Below, in pieces: positions 24,901-37,524 of a stretch of DNA of 64,000 nt. The notes under the pieces were generated by a model, which worked only from the letters and a program-made list of their open reading frames with translations, was not told the origin of the DNA and ran no database searches. The number at the start of each line of letters is the position of its first letter. Positions within the stretch are counted from its first letter, which is position 1. This stretch comes from Ostrinia nubilalis (taxonomy: Eukaryota > Arthropoda > Insecta > Lepidoptera > Crambidae). A program made the translations under genes and the position numbers. The DNA is taken from contig NC_087092.1 of NCBI RefSeq assembly GCF_963855985.1, positions 7,006,001-7,070,000 of the forward strand, in the 5' to 3' direction.

Positions 24901-26678
24901 GTCTATGAACCAGATTTTTGTAACTACACTTTAAATCTAGCGACTCTACAAGCCCCATTTTGTACTAAAATGCTTGCAGTCTTAGTAGTTGTCTAGAAAA
25001 CTCATGTTCGCTGTGCTATGTGAGTGTGTGAGTATATTTCAGTGGTTATTATAACACCAGAAGCTGTCGTGAAAGATGCATCTCACTCATCTCCCGATAA
25101 TATTTACAGTCACGCGGTTCCCAACATTTTAAAAGTTTTAAAGCTAATTAGTTTTTTGTTTCTTAGCTAGCTTTTCCAACTAAACCGAGAGGCAATAATA
25201 GCCCAACGGTGTCAGTGCCAGAAAATTAGAGCTTTTAGAGCTTTAGAGCCTGAAAAATACTGAAAAGTTCATGGATCAGTGATAACAGATTTTCGGCATA
25301 ATTTTCTGCACTTTATAGATCGTTATCTTGAGTCGTAAAAAGTAAGATAAAATAAGTCCGCGCAATAATGTTCCGTTCTCATGCTCCCATGTGATTCCGT
25401 TGGCGGCGACAATGCCTCGTTTGCAGGCAAAAAAGCGCGCGATTCTCACGCGTTTACTCGAATCACGCGCGCAACACGTGATCCAGTGATCTTTGGGAGA
25501 AGGAGCATCTTTCTTGCATGACTTTAAATATAATTATTTCATCAAAGTTCGGTCTAACGAACAGCCTTTATAACACCTCGGTGATGGACACAAAAACGGC
25601 AAAGAAATAAATCATAGGAAAATATGGTTGATGAAGAACCTTCCTAAAGCTTACAGTCTCACGCACAGATAAATAATAAAAATATTTAAAACGTAACGCA
25701 TTACAGAGCTACTGGTTTGTAACAAAATAAGATCTATAAGAAAAGTTAAATTCCTGACGGACAGAGAACCAAAAGGCTTGGTCTTGGACAAAAATACTTA
25801 AATGCTCCAGCAACAATGTATGACTTCAACGCCATTTTAAAAGCTCGCCACATGCAAGCTATATTATAAAATTACAGACCTTTTTTATGATGCGGGGACG
25901 AATGTATCTATAGTGCGTCAGTAGAGTCATTTACTAAGCAAACAGATAACAGTCATAGTAGAAATTAATAAGAAAAATAACTATTAGGTTGAGTTAGTAA
26001 TTAATGTTGCAGGCGTGTTATGTTTAATAGAATGAAGTCACTTAAATGATCATGACTTCATTGTACATAAATCGATCGACCGATGAAATAGTATTATCAA
26101 GCAAGATCTTAATATCGTAAGATCTCTACAAATGTTAATTAAAGCCCGACAATTGATTGTGGACGATAAATGGTATAATAATAATAGTTTATATCACTCA
26201 ACTAGTTTGAGTACGGACGCAAAGGTACGCACATTGCGCTAAACGTTTCTACACTTGTGGTTCGTGCTCTGGTTATGAATGAGTGAGCTAGGCGGGTGCG
26301 ACCGCGGCGACCACAAACTGCACAGCTGACGAATGGCGTCGTTTAAGCCAAATACAGAGTAAAACCGTTGTTATTAATTGTAAAAGGTGTTCTTTTTACC
26401 TATAATAGTGTTCACACATAGAACTAGAGTCCTTTCATGAATAATGAATAATGTTCTTCTGGGCACTTTCAGCTTGAAACAGTCTTATAACCCTTGAGTA
26501 TGAATCTTTTGGTGAATAATTCGAATTGCACCCTTGTAAATAATTTTATCAGCCTTCAAAGAATTGTCAGATTTGATCAAAAAGTATTTTAGAATACATA
26601 CGAATTAAGGGTTATCATTCTACTATGTTTATGTACATACTTAATTAACTACTGAAATTACTCTACTGAAAAGAGATA

Positions 26679-27880
26679 TAGTAGGGAATTTAGTGCAATG
26701 ATTTGTATGGAGACCCCTCCACTTTGGTATAGAAGGGTCATTTTTGCACCAGTTGTTCTTTGGGTGCTCCTGAGTAGATTTCCGTCGGTAGACATCGGGA
26801 GCCCCCTCTGTGGTAGCAGGGGGAGGGGGGGCAAGTTTCCTTCTGCCGCGCTTCACTTTAAGGCCCATATCTTCAAAACTATGGGTATTAGGGCAAGTGT
26901 GGTGTCATTTTCGGATAATTAAAGGATGGCAAATTCATTTCTAGAACAAACTTTTTGCCTTTTCATACAAAAAAATAGAAATATGGAGTAAAATTCACAA
27001 AAACCAAAAAGTATTTTTTTAAATAAACGTCGTTTACTTTTAAACCATTGGAGATAATCTAATAAAAAAAATATGTCCTGAAAGCTACATTTATCAGGAT
27101 TATAAATATGTACCATTGTGTGGTACTTTTTTTGAAAAAAGTAGGTGAAAAAAAAATTTTCTTCAGGACACAGCGGGCGAATTTTAATGCGCGTCGGAAA
27201 AAAATATTTATTTTATCCATGAATTTATACTATTTGGTTCATAAGCAAGTAAAGATTATTATTTTAGAATTTATTTAGAGTTCCTGGCACATCATGCTAC
27301 CATGATTTGTATTTTTTCTTCAATTAATTTTGAACTCTATGTGTAAGACATAAGGTTGAAAATAGTTTAAATACATTTTATTATTGAAAATATCATAAGA
27401 AGAAAGCACTAAATAAAGAACTTGAATTTGTCTAAACGTCTAATAATAATAATTATTATTTCAATTAACATTTTTATTTCTACATACTATTGTACCAGTA
27501 CCAGTGATAACGGAAAGGTAAGTGTGAGGAAAGAGAGGATTTATATTATCATAGTACGGGAGATTATTTTTAGCACAAAGGCTACGGCTGTGACCATTAT
27601 ACATAGTTGTTTTTTCAGACAGCACCAGCTTCTGCACTACTTCTTTCCAGGCAAGCTTCGGCAGCTACGGGCAATTGGTCCATGTAGGCTCCATGTTGCT
27701 ATCGGTTCTGGTCCACCCCCAACCAGTCGGGTAAAGGGAAGACTGAGTCGGTTGCTTGCAACTGACCCGATACGCGAACCCCTTGAACCAACTAAATTTT
27801 AAATAATTTGAAAAAATCATAAGGACATAATTACTGCCCTTGATATACTGATGCAAAACTGCCTAGGTTGGTGGGCACTT
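26679..27880 (+). repeat. Left arm of a long inverted repeat
   Basis: About 1.1 kb of this segment recurs in reverse complement at 28710-29869. Side-by-side reading of several hundred bases shows near-identity with small indels: roughly 12 extra bases near 26699-26711, four extra bases near 27600, and a 57-base insert at 27787-27843 between two copies of CCCTTGA. The same 65-codon ORF (starting MVHIYNPDKCSF) appears in both arms, on opposite strands, and neither copy matches a protein family I recognise. The outer edge is near TAGTAGGGAATTTAG. Confidence 0.85.
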
Positions 27881-27939
27881 ACAGCACTCGTTCATAGTCA
27901 AGCATGTAGTAATAAACACAGCGAACGTTTAAGGAGGTT

Positions 27940-28650
27940 TGCTACAGTATTTCAAGCTGAATTCTACGCTATAATTATGTGTGCACTGAAAACAGGGGTG
28001 TATGAAACGCAATATTTACATCCTTAGCCACAGCCAGGCAGCACTCAAACAAAGCCATCGCCTCAGTGAAGGTTGAGTCTAGAATTAGGTATTCTAGATG
28101 CAATCTTAAAGATGAACAAACTCTGAAGGCATGACAAAGTGTCCCTAATGTGGGATACCTGGACATACACGGATCGAATGCAATGAGAGAGCCGACAGTC
28201 TAGCGAGACAAGGGTCAGAGACGATAACTATTGGGTCAGAACTGATAGTACCTTTATCTAAAAGCTTAGCTTACGTACGCCATAATATGGCCATATCCAA
28301 GAATAATAGGGCTGAATGGGAAAGCTCCAACGATATAAGCCTCTCCAAATCATTCCTAAAGGGAAATACAGGGTCATGAACAAAACTTTTCAAAGGTATG
28401 CCCAAGCAATTACAGGTACGCAAACTGGGCATTATGGAACGAATCACATGTCCCACAAAATGGGCCTAACAACAGAAGCTCTCGAGCATGTGGAATACAA
28501 TGTGGAGTCCATGAAACTCTTAATACTGTAAGGATGGGTCTGCTTGGGTCAGCATATCCGGCATCAGAAGACTATTAGGTGGCTTTCACTCAGACGCTTA
28601 ATTCACTTAACTAATGTATAGGATTTTTTTGGATGATAAGGAATAAAAAA
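27940..28650 (+). pseudogene. Dead non-LTR retrotransposon fragment: RNase H region and C-terminal tail
   Basis: Between the inverted-repeat arms, plus-strand translations in shifting frames spell pieces of a retrotransposon RNase H domain: VFQAEFYAI near 27947, NIYILSHSQAALK near 28009, and GHTRIECNERADSLAR at 28161-28208, which fits the family pattern GHxGIxGNExAD. A later piece, TGHYGTNHMSHKMGL near 28433, resembles the post-RNase H tail of such proteins. In the second block the usual SDS is SHS, so a catalytic Asp is lost. Frameshifts and stops separate all blocks, so it cannot make the enzyme. The clade (I-like, R1-like or other RNase H-bearing LINE) is not resolved. Confidence 0.6.
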
Positions 28651-28709
28651 GGGAGAATAAAGATCATAATGGGTCGCTGTGGACTACGCTTAGGTGTGAC
28701 CCTACATAA

Positions 28710-29869
28710 AATAACCCAGACAGCTTTGTATCAGCATTGGCTACTGGCAGTATATCAAGGGGTTCGCGTATAGGATCAATTGCAAGCAACCGACTCAGTC
28801 TTCCCTTTATCCGACTGGTTGGGTGTGGACCAGAGTCGATAGCAACATGGAGCCTACATGGACCGATTTGCCCGTAGCTGCCGAAGCTTGCCTGGAAATG
28901 GTGAGATGTAAGTGCAAGAAGTAGTGCAGATGCTGGTGCTGTCTGAAAAAACAACTATAATGGTCACAGCCGTAGCCTTTGTGCTAAAAATAATCTCCCG
29001 TACTATGATAATATAAATCCTCTCTTTCCTCACACTTACCTTTCCGTTATCACTGGTACTGGTACAATAGTATGTAGAAATAAAAATGTTAATTGAAATA
29101 ATAATAATAATCATTAGACGTTTAGACAAATTCAAGTTCTTTATTTAGTGCTTTCTTCTTAATATGATATTTTCAATAATACAATGTATTTAAACTATTT
29201 TCAACCTTATGTCTTACACATAGAGTTCAAAATTAATTGAAGAAAAAATACAAATCATGGTAGCATGATGTGCCAGGAACTCTAAATAAATTCTAAAATA
29301 ATAATCTTTACTTGCTTATGAACCAAATAGTATGAATTCATGGATAAAATAAATATTTTTTTCCGACGCGCATTAAAATTCGCCCGCTGTATCCTGAAGA
29401 AAAATTTATTTTCACCTACTTTTTTCAAAAAAAGTCCCACTTAATGGTACATATTTATAATCCTGATAAATGTAGCTTTCAGGACATTTTTTTTTTATTA
29501 GATTATCTCCAGTGGTTTAAAAGTAAACAACGTTTATTTAAAAAAATACTTTTTGGTTTTTGTGAATTTTACTCCATATTTCTATTTTTTTGTATGAAAA
29601 GGCAAAAAGTTTGTTCTAGAAATGAATTTGCAATCCTTTAATTATCCGAAAATGATACCACACTTGCCCTAATACCCATAGTTTTGAAGGTATGTGCCTT
29701 AAAGTGAAGCGCGGCAGAAGGAAACTTGCCCCCCCTCCCCCTGCTACCACAGGGGGGGCTCCCGATGTCTACCGACGGAAATCTACTCAGGAGCACCCAA
29801 AGAACAACTGGTGCAAAAATTGCCCTTCTATACCAAAGTGGAGGGGTTCTTGCACTAAATTCCCTACTA
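28710..29869 (-). repeat. Right arm of the long inverted repeat
   Basis: This is the reverse-complement partner of 26679-27880. It lacks the 57-base insert seen in the left arm. Its outer edge ends at AAATTCCCTACTA (29869). No clear target-site duplication was seen outside the arms. With the roughly 0.8-kb loop the transcript could fold into a duplex of about 1 kb. Confidence 0.85.
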
Positions 29870-31969
29870 ATAAGAGTCTTTACTTATTACCAGCACCTTT
29901 TCATTATGCATCGTGTTTGCTTAAGAGATGCAATCATTATGAAAGATCGCATCATTACGTATTGGTATTAAAATATGTAGAGGCGGCGTTATGTCCAACA
30001 ATCGTTTAAGTGAGGTCATGGAATGATATCACAGACATTATGTCATCGCGATTCAAGTCGTGTTATTATAATTAAATAATGACATTATGCGTTTAATGTA
30101 TTCAGATGTCAATATACATATAATTATGATAATGTACGGTGCAATTAAAATTAAAATTTTAAGTCAAACATATTACTCCTTTAAAAATAACGAAAGGAAC
30201 TTAATTTTTAGTGACCTGGTTAAACTCGATTAAATCATCAGTTAAAATTATTCACTTAACAGAACTTAAATCTGCAAGTTGTAGATAGAGTGTAATGCAA
30301 AGGCAAGTATCTCTAGTAGCAATTGGAGTAAACTTTTTATTGTTTTTCCATTAATTTTTAATAAGTTTTTCCTAGAATTTTTAAACCGTAGTGCCTTAGA
30401 ACTAGCTTTTTGCGGGTTCAAAGATAGTTTATCACCACTCCCTAGGACTATCTTAACGTTCATATTAAGTTTCCAAAATGAAGAACTCATTTGCAGTTAC
30501 TCTATCAATATTTTGAAGCTTAACTAAACTAAGATCAATAAACTAAACCCTCAAATTAGTGACAATGTGCGCGGCAATCGTGACCGTATTCCGTAGTCAA
30601 CTATCCACGGGGTTTATTCATGGAGGTACTCTGTAAGAGGACGTGAAATATGACCGAGGGGGCTAATGGAGCGCTACCCTCCGTAAGTTACCAGTAGAGA
30701 GCTAATACACATTGTGCTCACAAATTTTATGTTCGAGTTTGAATGTTTTGTTTGTATTGAGTCCTTTGAAAGGAATCTACTCTAGTTTTGATAATGTATC
30801 TGTGAAAAATTACCTTACCACACTCTGAAAAGTTGCAAGTTTTTCAATGTGGCTAAAAAGTTGATTTAAGAGAGGTTAGGATGTAAACATCAGTTTACTA
30901 TAGGTATGGTTTAGCGAATATTTTATGCAGTTGTAATAAAAACGATTTTGCTCCAAAAAATATAGTTTGTCCTGCTCTACCTAGAATAAAACCACTTTCA
31001 GCTACCTACGCGCTACGTCACTACACCTAAAACACTTACTTAACTACCTTCCACGTCACGCGCGTCATCTGTCTGCGCCCTTACCTCGACAACTCAGCAT
31101 TAGAGAAATAAGGGGCATCATCGGGATTCATAGAGTGCGGTTGCGTTTAATGGCCACTCCACATCGCAACGCTTTCGTACGCGACAGACCTCAACGATCT
31201 AATGCCCGATTAGGTGAGAGGGTCACTTTTCCGCCAAAATAAATGTTTTGTTTACCTTTTGAATACGTATTTCTATTTTGTGGGATACATTAATATCGAA
31301 CGAAATCTTCGATTCGTAATAAATATAAAACTAAAGGTTTAGTGTTGATCCTATAGACAGCAAAGAGAATACATACAAAATTATTAGGAATACTTTTCAA
31401 GAATTTGAAACTGAAATAATTCAGAATTCATAAGCATTAGTCCATTAACTTATTAATTACCCTTTCTTGAAATAAAACCGGCAGGCTTAGTGTCTGAAAG
31501 AATTTTCTACCAGTCAACTATTGATCAGACAGAAATGGTGGTGATTTTTACTAACAGTTGAAAAAGGATGGTTTGCATATTTTATCACCATTTTCAACTG
31601 CTACAAGTACTAGTGAATACATTTTCTTAATAGAATATCAGCAATATCACCCTTGCCATTTCTGAACGGAACTGTCCCCAGACAAATTGAAAGCGGAAAG
31701 TTTACAGTTAAAAGCCGGACGCTCACTAAGTCGCATTTCCGAGCATTAATGCGAGCATTTGGCTCGGCTAATGCGTCGCGATTTATTGCTCGCGACCTCC
31801 CGCGAACGTGGTCGCGTGCGCATTCCATTTGTCACGGGGTAATTGATACAAATAATAAATCTGATGCTCTCAACCGCAAGCGTGTTTGTCGTTTGTCTAT
31901 GTAGTGGTTGATCGAAGAGATGGATGGGTCCGAAGCGGAAATTCTGGGTAAATTCGTAGATACATACCT

Positions 31970-32030
31970 GTGGTGTGTGTGTATTGCTGTTGGTGTACCT
32001 TTATCAATAAATAAATAAATAAATACATAA
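31970..32030 (+). mobile_element. LINE-like 3' tail with (AATA)n
   Basis: TTGGTGTACCTTTATCAATA followed by an AATA run is typical of the 3' end of a plus-strand lepidopteran LINE. A shorter version, GGAGTACCTTTATCAATAAA, occurs at 2090-2109. No coding part of a LINE was recognised just upstream. Confidence 0.45.
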
Positions 32031-32535
32031 GTTTAGCCTGTTCAAAACAACAATCAAAAATTTTGATTAATACAAGTAACTAAGAACTTTAATAAAAGAA
32101 ACTATACTTCAACCTGGGTTGCTTTGTATGTGGTGACCATAAAGTGTATCTATCTACATATTTCTAACTTTACAACTGGACTTGGACTTGAAATTGGACT
32201 GGGTAGTGGACCCAGTTCAATATTCCAAAGATACCAAATGTACATTATTAGAGCTCATACAATAGAAAAAATAAATATGATTAATGATTTATAGAACATC
32301 TTGATTCAAGTGTGAATCAAAATTGTCTGTACCCTACTAACGGTACAAACGCAAAGTCAATTAAACAACACAGAATAGATCTATCACAACATCATTGCTC
32401 TAATTCAATTTGTATTCCAGTTATTCTGATCCATCAAGTGGTATTGGTCCAAAAGTGACAGTCACTACGAGATGAAAGGTATCCTAAACAGTCCGTTGTT
32501 GTGGCGATCCGATACCGAGATGTGGTATGAATGGT

Positions 32536-32605
32536 TCCGCGCAGGGCGCTGGGCCCAGCGGGGGCCCCGCCGCGGGGCGCCGGGCCCCGGGTCACGGCCT
32601 ATCTC
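32536..32605. promoter_or_regulatory. Extreme GC-rich palindromic island
   Basis: Seventy bases of almost pure G+C in an AT-rich intron, with the perfect palindrome CGCTGGGCCCAGCG (32547-32560) and repeated GGGGCCCC/GGGCCCC blocks. It could fold strongly. The flanking 32600-32720 is also GC-richer, so this may be the core of a larger regulatory island. Confidence 0.4.
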
Positions 32606-35600
32606 TTTGTCAGCCTAGTTATGTGTTAAATTAATTGTTCTCGCGGCCTGTGGTCCGTGACACGCGTGGCGTTGCGCATTTGAAGTGTCAACGCGGAACT
32701 GACGGGTGGGATTAATGATCTTGAATCGATGAGAGATTTGTTTGATAATACGTTGATGTTGGACAGAAATGGTAATTTTGCATTTTAAGATAAGAGAGGG
32801 TTATGTACCTAGTCATTTAAGTATTCAAATTCACTAAGTTAAGTATGTCACTTCAGTTGTTTTAACGTTTGTATCAAATATGGTGAAGCCACTTTAAGCA
32901 CTTAGTAACTTCGTAATAGATGAAACCTGAATAGGTACTTGGATGTTAGGTACCATGTCTAGACAAGATAGAATAAACGATGACGATAGAACATGCAAAA
33001 AACCAACTTGGCAGCCACCGACGAAACTTTAATATCCAGTTGACAACAGAACAAAGAGCCCGCTTCTTGTACCTTTTTCATCGAGGCGCATTAATTAGTG
33101 GTGCGTCTTCGAAAATAACCTTCTCCGTTGTCGGTCCGTCACGTATAGAGGCGCGCAATGACGGCGCTGCCGGGCCCGTGACTTGCAGCCCGCCTTCATT
33201 ACGCCGCCTGCGCATCGCTCTCAACACTAACAAGCCCGGCTAATGCAATGAGTTGCAAAACCCCCGACAACACAAAAACAACCGTCCCACTCAACCCATA
33301 GAACACAAAATCCCTATCCACCCACCTATTCCAGGAGCCGATTAGAATGATTCCGATGACATTAATGACTCGCCCTCACTTTGGGCCGTCATTGTATTAG
33401 TTTCCTTAAAACGGCAGCGGCCGCATTATAGGCGGTAACAACAAAGACGTCCTTAGATCCCAATCATGGACGCTGATTGTTCGAGAAACTGCAGACAATC
33501 CTGTTTGCTTAACCTGACAGATCGACCGATCCCTTTTATATGGTGTTTGTAAAACGGTTGTAATCAAGCGAACAAGTGCACGTCTATCGACTAAAATCAA
33601 TCAATGACTTTAATTGAACGTTTGTTTTGCCTTAATTACAGGTAGTCTGCAATACAAGTTCGTCGATTGAAATAATAACGCCAATGTCTAATTATTATGC
33701 ATCGACTACTGAGAACTGTTCACTTCGAATTATGAGGAAAATTGTGACTCATTCGCCTGACGCCTTACTGGTTCTATCTAAAGATTTTACTTTGTATGTC
33801 TCTAGTTCTTTTTAAATGACAAAAACTGAATAAGGATCATCAATCAGCTCGCAAATACAAGTGAATTTTCAAAGGACCTAGTTATAAAATGTAAGTTATA
33901 GTTAATCGTTGGCACCTGTCCCACAGTTTAATATTATTTACTGATGGGTTGCCATACTTCATATTAACGAATTCCCACATTGAGCAACGTCGTTAAGAAA
34001 AAACTCTACATTGCACATTAAGACCTAGATTAACTAAGAAATGATATTTATCAAGTTCTTTAACAAGTCTATAACTAATTAACTACGCATCCCGGTACAA
34101 TTTCTGTTACTGTTGATGAAGATTTACCTACCTATAACTTAAAAAGCAAAACATTGATTGCATACAAAGCATTTTTTTTTCAGGTAGACTACTTTGCCTT
34201 TATTAAATGTTTTACATCAAACCACATCGACATTGTAGAGCCTGTATGCAAAAGTTTCCCACAAACATCTGACATTATTATCACAAAACTGTTGTATCTA
34301 ATAATTATTGGTAACATAACGGTGAAAATTAACATCAGTAACCAGCAGTGAGCTGTATAAAGGTCATTTGCGGTGACGACAGGAAACTCGGTGGCTTTGG
34401 TTGTTGTTGGCCGTTTTTGCGACGTGTGGTGGCCAGGGCTTTTAATAAACCACACTAGGGTACTCGACCGAATAATTACCATATTCTACGTATCAGCTAT
34501 TTCGCATTTCCAAGCATACTATGTGGGCAGGAAAGGAGCAATGAATTGTAACTACTTCAAGATACATTTTCAATCAACGATGACCACAAAAATACTATAA
34601 TAGATACTGAAGTTGTTAAGAATTAATAAGGTTAGGTAAGTTGTTTGCTAAACAAATTACAAAACTATCATTGATATTGAAATGAGCTCGACTTACTCGA
34701 TTGATTCCCAAATTTTTTTTCATTAAATATTTTTTAAAATTATAATCTAAAGTACCTAATCTTGCAGATAACCAACGATAAGTATTCCACTATCCATTAT
34801 CCATCAAAATAATGGTCGTAGAATTGCCTTCAAAATAAAAAGCATCATGGCCAAGTTATTTGCATACCTAACCAAACAAAGTAGGTACATAGAGTCTACA
34901 CTCAGTATCGCACTTGCGTTCACAATGCGAACGAGGCGACTAATTGTGGCAACAATTCACAAATCAGACAGAAATAAATAATGGCACAAAACAATTAGAC
35001 GTCCAAAATAAATCGTGCTCAACACGTGCACTGACAGATTTGCGCGTCATTAACATTTTTTTGGTCAAACGCGCCGCAGAGCTTTGTTAAATTTGTCTTT
35101 GGTGACTGACGGAGGCAGAAATAACGGTACAGTCAAGCACTTATATCAAATCTTAACACTTTAATGAAGCTCTAAACATAGTTTGATAGTAAGTTATTCA
35201 TTACAACTACTAATAGTTCGTAGACCTAAATAGTCCATTTTCCTTTGTTTTTATTAGAACCGGGAATCGCTTATGGTATAAAAAGCTTCTAGTCAAGCTT
35301 TAATGTAAACAATTTATTAAGCAGTGACACAAGGAAAATGATGTTTTCTCAAATTCCTTATACAATATTAAAAAATAATGCGACCTTTTTAATCTTCAAT
35401 TTAATTTCGTAATATTAAGCTGGCTGCTTCGCAAAACTAGTAAATGATTCTACTGACAATCGCTAAGTCACATCTATCAAACACAAAGACATGTTTCTAA
35501 AACCGTACCAGTACACGTGAAGAGTGTTTAATGGTTGACAGGAATCCGGTGCGCCCGCGCAGTAAATATCATTTCCTCGACAGCTTCATTTAAATACCTT

Positions 35601-36440
35601 TTGTCAATGAACGGGTTAAGCACACACTGGGCGCGATAAAAAAGAATTATGGAGGGCGATGTTTATTTTTTCTCTAATTGTTTCATGTGACAAATATTTT
35701 AATTAGAATATTTTGACGGCATTAGTTAATTAGAAGACACAATTAGATTATTTATAGAGTGTCAACTGCCAACGTTTTGTCGGCTCGATTTTATCTGTGG
35801 TTTACAACGTTAAGCTTGTTAAAAGAGTTTTTAAAGACACAACAGAGTAGGTAGGGCAACAATTCTTCAAAAAAACGTACCTATCTAAAATGCTTGAGAG
35901 TCCGTAAGTGGTCTTGATCCCAAAGTAAAGTGTTTAATCCCCCATGAAAAGCTGGAATCCGAAAAAAAGCTATCAAAAATGACAGATCTTGAGGACACAT
36001 TGTGTCGGGGTAATGCTATTTTCGAGGCAAGTTTGCAAGTTAGGGTTGCGCCTATTTCAAAATAAGTTTTATCGGATATCTCACACTGACATTCAGTCTT
36101 ATTACTTTGTAATGATTAATGAGGTTGAAATAGTTTTTCACAATCGTTACTACGGTGAAAAATGACATTATTGGATGCCATTTTATTTCGACTGCAAAAT
36201 TAATCAAATGTGGTTGTAACCCATATTATTAGTTGTCCTCATTAGATAATTCGAAAACATGTAGGTACCACTGGGAATTTCCCGAATATTCCCATGTGAC
36301 ATTTTCACTATTACATCGATCCAAGAACCGATCGATCATAGATCGCACATCCCTGATGGACTGAGGCGATGACAAAGCATCACCTTAATCCCTACAACAG
36401 CCATTTAGGGACATCTATACTAATATTATAAAGCTGAAGA

Positions 36441-36477
36441 GTTTGTTTGTTTGTTTGTTTGTTTGTTTGTTTGTTTG
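36441..36477 (+). repeat. (GTTT)n microsatellite
   Basis: Nine uninterrupted GTTT units sit near the 5' end of the Helitron. This is a usual companion of this element type and likely length-variable. Confidence 0.95.
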
Positions 36478-37372
36478 GTTGAACGCGCTAATCTCAGGAA
36501 CTACTGGACCGATTTGAAAAATTCTTTTTGTGTTGGATAGCCCGTTAGTTCCTGAAGGCTTTAGGCTATATATCATCACGCTAAGACCAATAGGAGCGGA
36601 GCACCAATGAAGAATGTTTCAAATCAGTGTTTTTTTTCCTTTTGAGAGCTGACGCTGCGTAAACGGTTAAAGTTTCGCAAAAATCATGTATCACAGGATT
36701 GTTCCCCTTTAAAAGTTCTAAAAAAACGTCCGCGATAGTATATGTCTATCTTTTAAGGTTGGCTCATAGTAACCCTTTTTATGCAAAAAGAAATCTGTTT
36801 TATATTAATGCATTATTTGCGGAGGTTTTTTCATAAACATGATATTAATCCTTATCCAAATAAATAAGTTATTCATCACAAGTATTTAATTTTAAACATA
36901 CTTGGCCTTTACACCATTCAATTTCAATAAATATCTTAGGAGATATCGCAGTTTTAAAATATCATCGCAGCAAAATAATGATCAAGTACTGCGCGCGCCA
37001 CTGATGGATCAATGCACAGCCTAAACCGCTGATCGTAGAGACCTGAAACTTGGACGGTGTGTTCTTTGTAAGACGTAAGCATCTGATAAGAAAGGATTTT
37101 CCAAAATTCTACCCCTAAGGAGGTAAAAAGGGGAGGGCAAAGTTTGTATGGGATAACGAGATTCCTTCGTTCAATCTACTTCAAATTTCGCATAAGCATT
37201 CTATAACAGAATTAATGGAAGACGTGTTTCGTATTTTAGTGAAATGCATCCCCTAACTATGTTAAAAAGGGGTAGAAAGTTATTTTAGTGGTGATTTGCT
37301 TCAAAGTTGATATTAATTACTCATTAGTGCATTTTTTTTACAATCATGTCATGTTAAAGACTATCATACTCT

Positions 37373-37524
37373 AGGGGCCTCCACTTAACCTCGGAGTGGG
37401 TGCCCGCTGCGTGCGCTCGCCTAACAATGCATAGTAATGCATGACGGTCAATTCATGCCGCGGGCACCTGCTTGCGCTGTATACATAAACTCATTTTCGC
37501 GCGAGAGTTTTTGCGGAGGCCCTT
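37373..37524. mobile_element. MITE nested in the Helitron
   Basis: A GC-rich 150-base island begins AGGGGCCTCCAC and ends GCGGAGGCCCTT, giving short terminal inverted repeats. Inside, GTGCCCGC and GCGGGCAC form a second inverted pair. Its composition contrasts sharply with the surrounding AT-rich Helitron body, which supports a later insertion. No clear target duplication was seen, so the superfamily is open. Confidence 0.5.

Noticed and set aside
26641..29641. Paired 65-codon ORFs (MVHIYNPDKCSF...) as a conserved gene family
   Set aside because: The pair is explained by the inverted duplication itself. The sequence is low-complexity and Phe/Lys-rich, without recognisable homology.
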